From NCBI RefSeq assembly GCF_000807855.2, contig NZ_JRYR02000001.1, forward strand, positions 4,776,070 to 4,840,069: 64,000 bases of DNA, read 5' to 3'. A program made the translations under genes and the position numbers. Of the stretch, positions 44,652 through 54,098 are shown piece by piece (within the stretch, counting starts at the first letter, position 1; every line of letters starts with the position of its first letter). The notes below the pieces were generated by a model. It searched no databases. It had not been told where the DNA came from and saw only the letters and a program-made list of their open reading frames with translations. The DNA is from Flammeovirga pacifica. GTDB taxonomy: Bacteria; Bacteroidota; Bacteroidia; Cytophagales; Flammeovirgaceae.

Positions 44652-47600
44652 ATGAGATTAAAACGGTTATTTATTAAGAATATCAATTCTCTTAAAGGGG
44701 AGCATACTATAAATTTTGATGAGGCACCTTTAAAAGGCGTTGGGTTAATTGCTATTGTTGGAAAAACAGGAGCAGGAAAGTCCACTATTTTAGATGCGAT
44801 CACTTTAGGTCTTTACAATAGGATCTCAAGAACAGAAAAGGCATTTTCAAAAAGTATTATTCAAGACACAGGCGCTTTACTTACCAGAGGAGAAAGTGAA
44901 GCGGTGATTGAGGTAGATTATGAAGTAAGTAAACATGGTGTCAACACGCTATTTAGAAGTAAATGGACTTTGGCTACAATTAAGCAAGGTCCTACAAAAG
45001 GGGAGGTGAAAGACTACTATATGGAAGTAGCAGATCTTACCAATCAATTGCAGTTTGATATAAAAAAGAAGGAAGTACCCACTAAGAATGAAGAGTTGAT
45101 AGGCTTGAGCTATGATCAGTTTGTTAAATCAATAATGCTTTCTCAAGGTGAATTTAAAAGATTACTAACCTCTGATGAGAATAAAAGAAGCGAACTCCTA
45201 GAAAAGATTACAAAAAAATTAGACTACCGTCAGATCAGTACCGCTGTATTTGATAAAGCCTCTGAAGTAAAGAAAGCCCATGATCTATTAACTCAGTTAA
45301 TCGATAGTATTGCACTTAAAAGTGAGGAAGAATTAGAACAAATTGAACAAGAATATCAATTAAAAAAAGGGCAATTAGTACAACTTGAAAAGCAAAGAAC
45401 ACTTTGGGAAGGCGGGATTATTAATAAACAGAACTGTCTTAATTTTACCCAAAAAATAAAAGAACATCAGGAGGAATTACAGCTTGTTTTAAGTGAAAAA
45501 GAATCACTAAAAATAGTAAGAAAAAAGGTAGAGCAATATGAAGAAATTGTGCCTCTCATTTCTATTTTTAGAGAGATTGAAACCATTAAAAAAAATCAAG
45601 AGACAGTAGTATCAAGAAAAGGTGGTTTAGAAGAAAATTTGAAGCACTGTACGACTAATATTGAGCTGGAGAAAAAGCTAAATGATGATTTAAAAGTAAA
45701 GAGTGATCAACTCCAAGCATCGAAAGAAGAGGAAGAGAAAAAGTGGTTAGAGGTAGAGAAACTTGATTTAGCAATTGATTTATCTGAAAAAGATATTAAG
45801 AATAAAGAACAAGCTGTTACAGAAAAACAATTGGCTATTGATACACTCATTAAAGAGTCAAAGGAGATACAAATAGCCATTGATCAAAAAACAGAAGAGA
45901 TCACAATAAGTAAGGAGTGGTTAAAGGGAAATCAACATTTAGTTGAATTGGAAAATGACTTGCCTTTAATCAAAAACTTACTGATAGAAGAAGAACAAGA
46001 CGTCAATGCTTACGAAAAGAAAGTAAAAGAAAGTGGGGAGAAAATTAGTGCTGAACTGAAGAAATACTCCTTTTCGGATCAATTAATTACTTTAAAAAAA
46101 TGGGAAGGAAGTGCCAGAAAGAGTATAGAAACATTAATTGATGGTAGAGTTTTTAAACACTTAGAAAACAATCTATTTACAAAAGTTTTTGATACTGTAA
46201 AGAGATTGAGAGCTTTAGAAGAACAAGAAAGTGTTTTGAAATCTCAGGGAGATGATCATCAAAAACGAATTACAGCTTTAAATAAGGAGCTTATTGTTTT
46301 TACTAATGAAGTAGAGGAAGCCTCTAAAGAATTGAATGGTTATCAGTTGACTTTTAATGAAGTTGAAGCTCATCAAAAAAGAGTGCAATGGGAAGCTTCT
46401 GAAAATATTACGAGCATTAGAAAGCAATTATTGGAAGAGGAACCTTGCCCAGTTTGTGGGGCGGTAGATCATCCCTATACAAAGGGACAATATCAAAAAG
46501 ATGACGAATTAGAGAAAGTTGAAAAAGAGTTTGAAGCGATAAGCGAAAAGTTAGAAAAGCAGAAAGAAAGTGTAGTAAATAGTAACAATCAACTTCTAAA
46601 AACGAAAACTCTTTTAGAAGAGAAAGAACATCAACATAAGGCAAGTAAAGTTCAATTAGACGAATTGAATAAAGAGGTGATGAAGGAGGTCAAATGGTTG
46701 AAAGAAAATGAAATTGACTATACGACAGAGACATTAAAGGCTTTTGAAGAAGAACATTCAAGAATTGAACAGCTTAGATCTAAAGAAGAAGGATTAAGAC
46801 AGGTGACTGATTTACTTGTGAAGGCTGAAGAAGTATCGAAAGTGAAAGAGCAACGCTCTAAGTTATTGAATAAGTATGAAGGCTTATATTCTGATGAAAT
46901 TATTATAAATGATCTAGAAAAGAAGAAAATAGCATTTCAGCATCATCAAAATGTTGTAAAGGAAGGACCTAATTGGTTGAAAGAATATGAAAAAAATAGT
47001 ACTAAACTAAGTAGTAATATCTTAGATAGTAAAAATGTTATATCAAATGAGACCACAGAATTTGAGAAGACAAAAGAAGAGTTGATCTCAACAAAGAAAT
47101 CTAGGGAAGCTATTTTTGAAGATAAAGTGATCAGTGTTGAGCGTCAGAAAATGGAGGAGAAAGTCCAGGAATTAGTTGAACAACGAAAGAAGGTGGAGTT
47201 GAAAATGACCGTGCTAGAGACCGATAAGAAAAGCTTTGAGACACAAATTAATGGGCTTGATGTAGACTTAAAGAAGTTATCAAGTGAACTAATTGATATA
47301 AATACTGACTTTAAAAATGGATTAGAGGAGAAAGGTATAGATGAAGTTACTTTCAAATCATTATTAATAGAAGAGTCAAATCATCAAAGAAATAAACTGA
47401 AGTTAAAAGAAGTTGATGAGAAAGAAACGGTTTTGAAATCTTCGATTAGTACTTATCAACAAGAGAAAGAGATTGCCGAAGAAAAAGACCAATTAAAAGA
47501 AGAGTCGTTAGAGGACTTGACGGAGAAATTGTCTGATTTAAAAGATCAACAAGAAAAAGAACTTTCGGAACTGGAGGCACTTGGCGGTAGTATCAAAAAT

Positions 47601-48179
47601 AATGAGGATAAGAAGAAAGAGGTCGCAGATAAAATTAAAGAAAGAGAAGAACTAGGTCCAGAATACAAACTTTGGATGACCATGAATGAATTGATTGGCT
47701 CAGCACAAGGAGATAAGTTTAATAAATTCGCTCAAAGTATTGTATTGAGAACTTTACTGTTGAAGGCGAATCATCATTTAGAAAACTTTACGGATAGGTA
47801 TCTGTTTGCACCTCCTAGTGTTGGGGATAATAAGCAGTTATTTATTATTGATAGATATGCAGGTAATACACCTAGAGTTGTCAACTCAGCAAGTGGAGGA
47901 GAGTCATTTTTGTTAAGTTTATCGTTGTCTCTTGGTTTGGCTGATATGGCAAGTAATAACGTAAAAGTAGAAAGTTTATTTATCGATGAGGGCTTTGGTA
48001 CTTTAGATGAGGATACATTAGATCAAGCAATATCTGCTTTAGAAAGATTGAGAGATACGGGTAATAAGACTATTTCTCTCATTTCTCACTTACCTCAAAT
48101 AAAAGAAAGAATAAGTACTAAAATTGTTTTACAACCTGCGGAAGTATCGGGTTACAGTAGAATAGAAGTAGTCGGATAA
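44652..48179 (+). CDS. sbcC: Exonuclease SbcCD subunit C
   Basis: 1175 residues. Rad50-type ATPase with split nucleotide-binding halves: Walker A VGKTGAGKST (36-45), Gln-rich loop, long coiled coils, zinc hook CPVC (about 599-602), returning coil, then signature SASGGES (near 1081) and Walker B LFIDEGFGTLD (near 1110). It holds DNA ends and gates SbcD. Co-transcribed with sbcD. Confidence 0.95.
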   Translation: MRLKRLFIKNINSLKGEHTINFDEAPLKGVGLIAIVGKTGAGKSTILDAITLGLYNRISRTEKAFSKSIIQDTGALLTRGESEAVIEVDYEVSKHGVNTLFRSKWTLATIKQGPTKGEVKDYYMEVADLTNQLQFDIKKKEVPTKNEELIGLSYDQFVKSIMLSQGEFKRLLTSDENKRSELLEKITKKLDYRQISTAVFDKASEVKKAHDLLTQLIDSIALKSEEELEQIEQEYQLKKGQLVQLEKQRTLWEGGIINKQNCLNFTQKIKEHQEELQLVLSEKESLKIVRKKVEQYEEIVPLISIFREIETIKKNQETVVSRKGGLEENLKHCTTNIELEKKLNDDLKVKSDQLQASKEEEEKKWLEVEKLDLAIDLSEKDIKNKEQAVTEKQLAIDTLIKESKEIQIAIDQKTEEITISKEWLKGNQHLVELENDLPLIKNLLIEEEQDVNAYEKKVKESGEKISAELKKYSFSDQLITLKKWEGSARKSIETLIDGRVFKHLENNLFTKVFDTVKRLRALEEQESVLKSQGDDHQKRITALNKELIVFTNEVEEASKELNGYQLTFNEVEAHQKRVQWEASENITSIRKQLLEEEPCPVCGAVDHPYTKGQYQKDDELEKVEKEFEAISEKLEKQKESVVNSNNQLLKTKTLLEEKEHQHKASKVQLDELNKEVMKEVKWLKENEIDYTTETLKAFEEEHSRIEQLRSKEEGLRQVTDLLVKAEEVSKVKEQRSKLLNKYEGLYSDEIIINDLEKKKIAFQHHQNVVKEGPNWLKEYEKNSTKLSSNILDSKNVISNETTEFEKTKEELISTKKSREAIFEDKVISVERQKMEEKVQELVEQRKKVELKMTVLETDKKSFETQINGLDVDLKKLSSELIDINTDFKNGLEEKGIDEVTFKSLLIEESNHQRNKLKLKEVDEKETVLKSSISTYQQEKEIAEEKDQLKEESLEDLTEKLSDLKDQQEKELSELEALGGSIKNNEDKKKEVADKIKEREELGPEYKLWMTMNELIGSAQGDKFNKFAQSIVLRTLLLKANHHLENFTDRYLFAPPSVGDNKQLFIIDRYAGNTPRVVNSASGGESFLLSLSLSLGLADMASNNVKVESLFIDEGFGTLDEDTLDQAISALERLRDTGNKTISLISHLPQIKERISTKIVLQPAEVSGYSRIEVVG

Positions 48180-48183
48180 AATA

Positions 48184-48226
48184 AAAAAGGCTGTCATCAA
48201 TTTATTATTGTGACAGCCTTTTTATC
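48184..48226. terminator. Bidirectional terminator, sbcC / hemolysin III gene
   Basis: Stem AAAAAGGCTGTCA/TGACAGCCTTTTT flanked by A-run and T-run between converging genes. Confidence 0.9.
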
Positions 48227-48245
48227 TCATGAAAAAGTTCCTTTA

Positions 48246-48950
48246 TTAAAATATATAATGGTAAAAACCATAATAGATACTAGCCGCTCCTGCAACAACA
48301 AATAAATGCCAGATAGCATGGTTGTATCGTAATTTTCTCCATAGGTAGAATGGTACTCCAAATGTATAGAATAAGCCTCCCATGATTACAAATTTCATTC
48401 CGTCACCAATTTCAGTAGCCATTTCTGGAAGAAGAAAAATACCTATCCAGCCAGTACAAACATATAAAGTAACGGATAACCATTGAAACTTATCTGCATA
48501 AATGAGTTTGAAAACTGTTCCTAAGAAAGCAATAATCCAAACCATGATAAAAAGCCAATGACCACCAAGATGAGGAATTTTAATTAATGCCATCGGAGTA
48601 TATGTACCTGCAATAAGCCAATATATGGCACTGTGGTCTAAAATAACAAAGGTTTTAGTAAAGGCATCATCTGTATGCAGGTGCAATAATGTTGAGCATG
48701 TAAACAGAATGATCATAGAGCCACCATATAGCATAACACTAATGACCATTTTAGGATCATGTAAGTCTATTCTACTTAGAAGTGCCCACAAACCAAATAC
48801 AGCTAGTAGCGCCGCCACACCATGTGTTAAAGTGTTGATGCGTTCTTCTTCTGGAGTATCCCTTGGGATTTCTAATTCGTGTGCAGTTGAGGGTTGTTCG
48901 AGTTGTGATTGATGGATGGTTGAAGTGGGTATAAATGGGAATTTTTTCAT
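48246..48950 (-). CDS. Hemolysin III / PAQR family membrane protein
   Basis: 234 residues, seven membrane helices. Family residues are visible: ERINTLTHG before helix 1, CSTLLHLHT, LDHSAIYWLIAGTYTP, and NHAIWHLFV near the end; the His and Ser/Asp set is the predicted metal-binding site of PAQR proteins. Despite the name, it is more likely a membrane-homeostasis protein than a toxin. A polar ~40-residue N-terminal extension precedes the usual start. Confidence 0.87.
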   Translation of the reverse strand: MKKFPFIPTSTIHQSQLEQPSTAHELEIPRDTPEEERINTLTHGVAALLAVFGLWALLSRIDLHDPKMVISVMLYGGSMIILFTCSTLLHLHTDDAFTKTFVILDHSAIYWLIAGTYTPMALIKIPHLGGHWLFIMVWIIAFLGTVFKLIYADKFQWLSVTLYVCTGWIGIFLLPEMATEIGDGMKFVIMGGLFYTFGVPFYLWRKLRYNHAIWHLFVVAGAASIYYGFYHYIF

Positions 48951-49206
48951 GAGATAATTATATTTTTCGATGAGATTAAGTTATTAGGTAAATGTTCTTA
49001 ATATACAGACAAATAGCTAGTTACATATGTCAATTATAAGAACGTATTATAATTATGATAATTGGGCTTTTATTGATTATTTGCTCTTGAATCGAAATAT
49101 ATTATACAAAAAATTTCGACCATAATCAAGCTTTTTGTTTATTTGTGTAAGATTAATTACAAGCTTGTATTAATTTAATGAACAATCTTAGAATAGTACA
49201 ATAATA

Positions 49207-50196
49207 ATGATAGATAAAACATATTTAGCAACTAACCCCAATATTTGGGATGGCAGAAATGATGGAGATGATTATGATCTTCAAAGATGGCATCAAAGAG
49301 TAGAGGTAATTGATTTACATTCTGCAGTTATTCCAGCATTACAAAACGGGCAAAAAGGTATCGCTTTTATTGGTTTCATGTGTCAGGAAGGAGTGAAAAG
49401 AAATAAAGGTAGATTAGGTACTGTAGACGGTCCCTATGAGTTGAGAAAAGCTTGTGCTAATTTACCTGTTCATTTTTCGGAAGACTTGAAGATTGTAGAT
49501 TTAGGTAATATTCAATGTATGGGAGAGGACTTAGAAGGTGCTCAGATAAGTCTAGGTAAATTAATCACAGAAACTTTATTAGCAGGATATAAACCTCTAG
49601 TTTGGGGTGGAGGTCATGAGATTGCTTATGCTCATTATTTAGGAATTAGAGATTTTATCGATCAAAAATATCCAGGAAAAAAAATAGGTATTATTAATAT
49701 TGATGCACATTTCGATTTAAGAAAACCAGATCCTTTACCAAGTTCAGGAACGCCATTCTATCAAATCGCAATGGATCAGAAAGAAAGAGGCAACAATTTC
49801 AATTATTTAGTAGTCGGTATTCAGAAGAATTCAAACACCAAGAAATTATATAACACAGCTACTGAGTTAGGGGCAAAATATATTTCTGGTAGAAGAATTA
49901 CCGAAGCAGATAAAGTAGGGACAACTCATAAATTGGTCGATTTTATTGATAAAGTAGACTTCATTTATCAGACAACTTGTTTGGATGTTTTTGCTGCTCA
50001 TTATGCTCCAGGTGTGAGTGCATCAGCTTATAATGGTATTTCACCGAATCCAACTTTTATGAAAATGTTTAAGAAGATTCATAAAAGTGGTAAAGTGATT
50101 AGTAGTGATATTGCAGAATTGAATCCGTCGCTTGATTTGGATCGTCGTACAGCTAAATTAGCAGCGGCGTTATCATTTGAAATTGTAAAAGACTAG
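49207..50196 (+). CDS. hutG: Formimidoylglutamase
   Basis: 329 residues of the ureohydrolase (arginase) family. The binuclear Mn site is represented by GGGHE, NIDAHFDLR and CLDVFAAHYAPGVSA; the APGVSA block is typical of HutG. It cleaves N-formimidoylglutamate to glutamate and formamide in histidine breakdown. No hutH, hutU or hutI is adjacent. It is the first gene of a run with ung, ftsX and the SUI1 factor, with gaps of 8 to 31 bp. Confidence 0.85.
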   Translation: MIDKTYLATNPNIWDGRNDGDDYDLQRWHQRVEVIDLHSAVIPALQNGQKGIAFIGFMCQEGVKRNKGRLGTVDGPYELRKACANLPVHFSEDLKIVDLGNIQCMGEDLEGAQISLGKLITETLLAGYKPLVWGGGHEIAYAHYLGIRDFIDQKYPGKKIGIINIDAHFDLRKPDPLPSSGTPFYQIAMDQKERGNNFNYLVVGIQKNSNTKKLYNTATELGAKYISGRRITEADKVGTTHKLVDFIDKVDFIYQTTCLDVFAAHYAPGVSASAYNGISPNPTFMKMFKKIHKSGKVISSDIAELNPSLDLDRRTAKLAAALSFEIVKD

Positions 50197-50204
50197 TCTA
50201 AAAT

Positions 50205-50867
50205 ATGGATGTAACTATAGATAAAAGTTGGAAAACTAAACTTCAAGAAGAATTCGATAAACCATATTTTCAGAGTTTGATTTCTTTCATAAAAGAAGAA
50301 TATGCTTCCAAAGAAATATTTCCACCAGCAAGTCAAATTTTTAACGCATTTGATCGTTGTAAATTTGATGACATCAAGGTAGTAATCATAGGACAAGATC
50401 CTTACCATGATGTAAACCAAGCAAACGGCTTAAGTTTCTCTGTAAATGAGGGTGTAAAGATTCCCCCATCTCTGAGAAATATTTTTAAAGAAATTCAGAA
50501 TGATCTTGGAATACCTCCGGCATCTTCTGGAAATTTAGAAAGGTGGGCAGATCAAGGAGTACTTTTATTAAATGCTACATTAACTGTAGAAGCACATAAA
50601 GCAGGTGCTCATCAAAAGAAAGGATGGGAGGAGTTTACAAGTGCTGTGATTAAAAAAGTATCTGATGATTGTGAAGGTGTAGTCTTTTTCTTGTGGGGCA
50701 ACTACGCTCAGAAAAAGGGAGAAGTAATTGATTCTTCTAAGCATTTTGTCTTAAAATCAGTTCATCCATCTCCATTATCTGCTTCAAGAGGTTTTTTTGG
50801 TAATCATCAATTCAGTCAGGCCAATGCATATTTAGTAAAGCAAGGTAAGACAGAAATTCAATGGTAA
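50205..50867 (+). CDS. ung: Uracil-DNA glycosylase
   Basis: 220 residues. Family 1 UDG: GQDPYH (63-68) with catalytic Asp65, PPSLRNIFKEI, LLLNATLTVEAHKAGAH and the leucine-loop HPSPLSASRGFFG with its catalytic His. It removes uracil from DNA as the first step of base-excision repair. It follows hutG by 8 bp. Confidence 0.96.
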   Translation: MDVTIDKSWKTKLQEEFDKPYFQSLISFIKEEYASKEIFPPASQIFNAFDRCKFDDIKVVIIGQDPYHDVNQANGLSFSVNEGVKIPPSLRNIFKEIQNDLGIPPASSGNLERWADQGVLLLNATLTVEAHKAGAHQKKGWEEFTSAVIKKVSDDCEGVVFFLWGNYAQKKGEVIDSSKHFVLKSVHPSPLSASRGFFGNHQFSQANAYLVKQGKTEIQW

Positions 50868-50889
50868 ATATCAAATATTATTTGATTGT

Positions 50890-51756
50890 ATGAAGAAGAA
50901 AATTGTAGGAAGCTATCCTTACGCAAACGTTTTATTTAGTATCTCTGCGGCATTATTTATGATCGCTCTTTTTGCATTATTCGCATTAGGAACATCAAGG
51001 TTAGCCACTCGACTTTCTACGGGTCTTGAAATGCAGGTAATACTCGAAAACAATCTTTCTGATGGTCAAAAAGAAGCATTATTAAAACAGATTACTTCTT
51101 TTGATTTTGTAGCCAAAGAGGAAACCCCCACATTTATTAGCAAAGAAGACGCTGCTAAAATCATGATGGAAACAACAGGAGAAGATTTCGTGAAGTTTTT
51201 AGGAGATAATCCACTACGAGATGCATATGCTGTACGTGTAAATATAGGGCTAGATAGTGACGATGAATTAATGACCTCTAAAAAAAGCTTGGAAGCTTTA
51301 AAAGGTGTTTATGAAGTGATTTATACTAGTAACCTCATCAGAAGCGTAAGAAACAATATGCAGGTAATAGGTTTGATTATAGTTTCATTATCCATCATAT
51401 TCTTTGTGATAGCAATTATGTTGATCAATAATTCTATTCGATTAGCTTTATTTTCACAACGTTTTCTTATTCGATCTATGCAATTAGTAGGTGCAACTCA
51501 AATGTTTATCAAAAAACCATTTTTGATAAGAGGAGCAATACAAGGTGCGATAGGAGGTTTAGTAGCCTCTCTATTTCTACTTTTGATAAGTTCTTCTACA
51601 TTTAGTTCTATTCCTCAAGTCGCAAAACTTTTAAATAATTTAGACGTAGGATTAATAGCAGTATTCTCTATCTTACTCGGTGTTTTGGTTGTAGTAGGTA
51701 GTGTTTATTTTTCTATCAGCAAATACTTAAAAATGAAATTGGATGATTTGTATTAA
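50890..51756 (+). CDS. ftsX: Cell division protein FtsX-like permease
   Basis: 288 residues. One N-terminal helix (about 15-35), a periplasmic domain (about 38-160) and three more helices, the FtsX layout. With the ATPase FtsE it activates peptidoglycan hydrolases at the septum. ftsE is not next to it here. Sits in the hutG-ung cluster, 22 bp after ung. Confidence 0.88.
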   Translation: MKKKIVGSYPYANVLFSISAALFMIALFALFALGTSRLATRLSTGLEMQVILENNLSDGQKEALLKQITSFDFVAKEETPTFISKEDAAKIMMETTGEDFVKFLGDNPLRDAYAVRVNIGLDSDDELMTSKKSLEALKGVYEVIYTSNLIRSVRNNMQVIGLIIVSLSIIFFVIAIMLINNSIRLALFSQRFLIRSMQLVGATQMFIKKPFLIRGAIQGAIGGLVASLFLLLISSSTFSSIPQVAKLLNNLDVGLIAVFSILLGVLVVVGSVYFSISKYLKMKLDDLY

Positions 51757-51787
51757 TACAACATCATTCATTTAAATAGATATAATT

Positions 51788-52144
51788 ATGGCAAAAAAAG
51801 AATCTGGAGATTGGAAAGATCGTTTGGGAGTAGTATTTAGTACGGATCCCGATTATGATTTTAATTATGATGAGGAGCAAGATGAAGATACTTTGCCGCC
51901 TCAGCAACAAAACTTAAAAGTGATGTTGGACCGTAAAAACCGAAAGGGGAAATCGGCTACATTAGTAACAGGTTTTGTAGGAAAAGAAGATGATTTAAAA
52001 GCATTAGCCAAAACTTTAAAATCTAAATGTGGAGTGGGTGGTTCTGCCAAAGAAGGCGAAATTATTATCCAAGGAGATTTTAGAGATAAGGTATTAGAAT
52101 TGCTTAAAGAAGCTGGTTATAAAGCAAAGAAGGCTGGTGGGTAA
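51788..52144 (+). CDS. SUI1/YciH-family translation initiation factor
   Basis: 118 residues. An acidic N-terminal part ([15 protein letters not shown]) is followed by the SUI1/eIF1-like domain: [56 protein letters not shown]. It should bind the 30S subunit and check start-codon choice. Last gene of the hutG cluster, with a terminator just after it. Confidence 0.92.
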   Translation: MAKKESGDWKDRLGVVFSTDPDYDFNYDEEQDEDTLPPQQQNLKVMLDRKNRKGKSATLVTGFVGKEDDLKALAKTLKSKCGVGGSAKEGEIIIQGDFRDKVLELLKEAGYKAKKAGG

Positions 52145-52149
52145 TAAGA

Positions 52150-52190
52150 TGAAGTCATTTAAAATCAAGATTTTAAATGACTTTTTTTTA
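52150..52190 (+). terminator. Terminator of the hutG-ung-ftsX-SUI1 cluster
   Basis: Stem AAGTCATTTAAAATC/GATTTTAAATGACTT (52152-52184) followed by eight T. Confidence 0.9.
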
Positions 52191-52312
52191 TAAAAAAAAA
52201 CATAACAATGTAAAAAACTGATTAAACATGTGTTAATGATAATTGAAGTCTTTTTTGTTAATTATTCTTTAAATACTTTAGTGTTTCAATAAATTAACTT
52301 TTCAATTTTTTT

Positions 52313-54031
52313 ATGAAACCATTTTTTAACAAAGCTTTACTATTTGTTGTGTTTTTAGGACTATTTTTTAACTGTACTGTAAAAGATGAAGTACCTGAAA
52401 ACCCAATTGCCAAAGAAATCGATTTACCGAATTTATCTTTAGTAGATTCTGTTGATTTTTTAAGAAGAACAGCAAAATTATCCGTTGTATTTGAAGATTA
52501 TGATAAAGAAATAATCAACTTACAAGAAGTAGGTTTATACTATAAAGGATCATTATTAGTAGAAGGAAATGCATCAGCAGACCTAGTATATGATTTTGAA
52601 TTTGATTCTAAATTACTTTCAGAAGGAATACAGGATTTAGAAGTAATTGCTCAATTTGAGGAAGTAGAAGGTTTATCTGAAACGAAAAACACATTAGATT
52701 TTTCGGTCGAAATAGATAACTATTTCCCTACAATTAGTATCAAGGAAGGGTATGTAGAAAATATTATTTCAAGTGCTTTTAATAATTCTTACCTACAAGA
52801 TCATAAAGCTAATTTTGCTTTTTTTATTGCCGACAATGAAGGGAAAAGAATAACAGAAATTTTTGATGTGTCACAACACGAAGGAGATTCAATTAATGTT
52901 GAAATTCCTGAGGGATATGAAGGACAAGAATTTTACTTAGGTAAGATTTCTGTATTTTCTTATACATATACTCCTAACGACTTTTATTATAATAATAAGG
53001 ATAAAAATTTTTATTTAGAAAAGAAACATTCAAATGAAAGCTCAATCGCTTATGGAGAAGGATCGGGTAATTCTAATGGTGATAAGGAAATCACAATAAC
53101 TTACCCTAAAGCATTTGAAAATTATAACTTTAGTTTTAGTGGTGACATTATTGAACAAACAGAAGAAGGGGATAATATTACACTTAAATTAGAAGTGATA
53201 AATCATAAAGAAGGTATTGAGTATAAAAATGTTTTTGGTAACTATTTTATTCTTAAAAAGAGTAATGGAGAATATATTTTTATTGTAACTAGTTTACTTG
53301 AATCAGGTTCTGTATTAAATTTGACTGAAAGTGATTTTAGAAATGATTACTTAACACAAACTTTTGAACAATCTGATTATGAACATGCAGAAGGTCCGGT
53401 GAGTTTTATAATTTATCCAATCTATGAAAATAAGAACCAATACTGTGTTACTACAAATGCCATAAGTAAAAGTTATGATAATGGAATAACTATTAATAAA
53501 ATTATGAAACCTTTGAATGAAGTAAATGTTGAATATCATATAGTTTCCTATTTATTTGGAGCAACTGTTGATAGGAGAGTAACTTCATCATTTTCGACTT
53601 TACCTGGGAATAATTTTGTTAATTTCACTTCCGACGAAAAAATAACAAGATCTATAAATGGAAATGAGATTAAGTTAGAAACAACTTTGGAAGAGGGAAA
53701 TTTGAAATTTCAATTTAGAAAGACAACCACTTCAACTGAAGAAGGTTATAAAGTTTATAATGTTTTTGTTTATCATTCCAATAGTGAGATCGATATTAAC
53801 TTAAGTAATTTTGAATTAAAATTAGAGGAATATAGCGACCCTGATATTAATGAAATATTTCTCTCAAATAATTCAAACATTTCACTAATAGTACAAAAAG
53901 ATGAATTTTTCATAACAGATAAATACTTCTATAATAGTTATAAAATTAATAGTTCAAATTCTAGGACAAACTATGTAGAGTTACCCAAAAATCAACATGA
54001 ATTTTTGATTTTTGATGAGACTAATTTTTAA
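52313..54031 (+). CDS. Large lipoprotein of unrecognised family, member 2
   Basis: 572 residues. Lipobox ending NC (Cys21, LGLFFNC), followed by TVKDEVPEN, again an acidic start of the mature protein. The N-terminal ~120 residues match the 33083 protein (DLPNLSL, RRTAKL, LSEGIQDLEV, VEIDNYFPTI). The rest is Asn/Ser/Glu-rich with many aromatic strands (YNNKDKNFYLEKKH) and no recognised domain. Unlinked to its paralog by 18 kb and on the other strand. Own leader, and a terminator shared with the photolyase gene. Confidence 0.75.
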   Translation: MKPFFNKALLFVVFLGLFFNCTVKDEVPENPIAKEIDLPNLSLVDSVDFLRRTAKLSVVFEDYDKEIINLQEVGLYYKGSLLVEGNASADLVYDFEFDSKLLSEGIQDLEVIAQFEEVEGLSETKNTLDFSVEIDNYFPTISIKEGYVENIISSAFNNSYLQDHKANFAFFIADNEGKRITEIFDVSQHEGDSINVEIPEGYEGQEFYLGKISVFSYTYTPNDFYYNNKDKNFYLEKKHSNESSIAYGEGSGNSNGDKEITITYPKAFENYNFSFSGDIIEQTEEGDNITLKLEVINHKEGIEYKNVFGNYFILKKSNGEYIFIVTSLLESGSVLNLTESDFRNDYLTQTFEQSDYEHAEGPVSFIIYPIYENKNQYCVTTNAISKSYDNGITINKIMKPLNEVNVEYHIVSYLFGATVDRRVTSSFSTLPGNNFVNFTSDEKITRSINGNEIKLETTLEEGNLKFQFRKTTTSTEEGYKVYNVFVYHSNSEIDINLSNFELKLEEYSDPDINEIFLSNNSNISLIVQKDEFFITDKYFYNSYKINSSNSRTNYVELPKNQHEFLIFDETNF

Positions 54032-54055
54032 AGAAATTAATAGATAAAAATAAAA

Positions 54056-54098
54056 GAAGAGGCTGTTTCAATCATAAATTGAAACAGCCTCTTTTTAT
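54056..54098. terminator. Bidirectional terminator, lipoprotein / photolyase
   Basis: Stem AGAGGCTGTTTCAAT (54058-54072) with ATTGAAACAGCCTCT (54078-54092), followed by T; between converging genes. Confidence 0.92.

Noticed and set aside
48246-48950. Hemolysin III as a virulence toxin
   Set aside because: The PAQR-family residues point to a housekeeping membrane protein; the historical name is not evidence of toxin activity.
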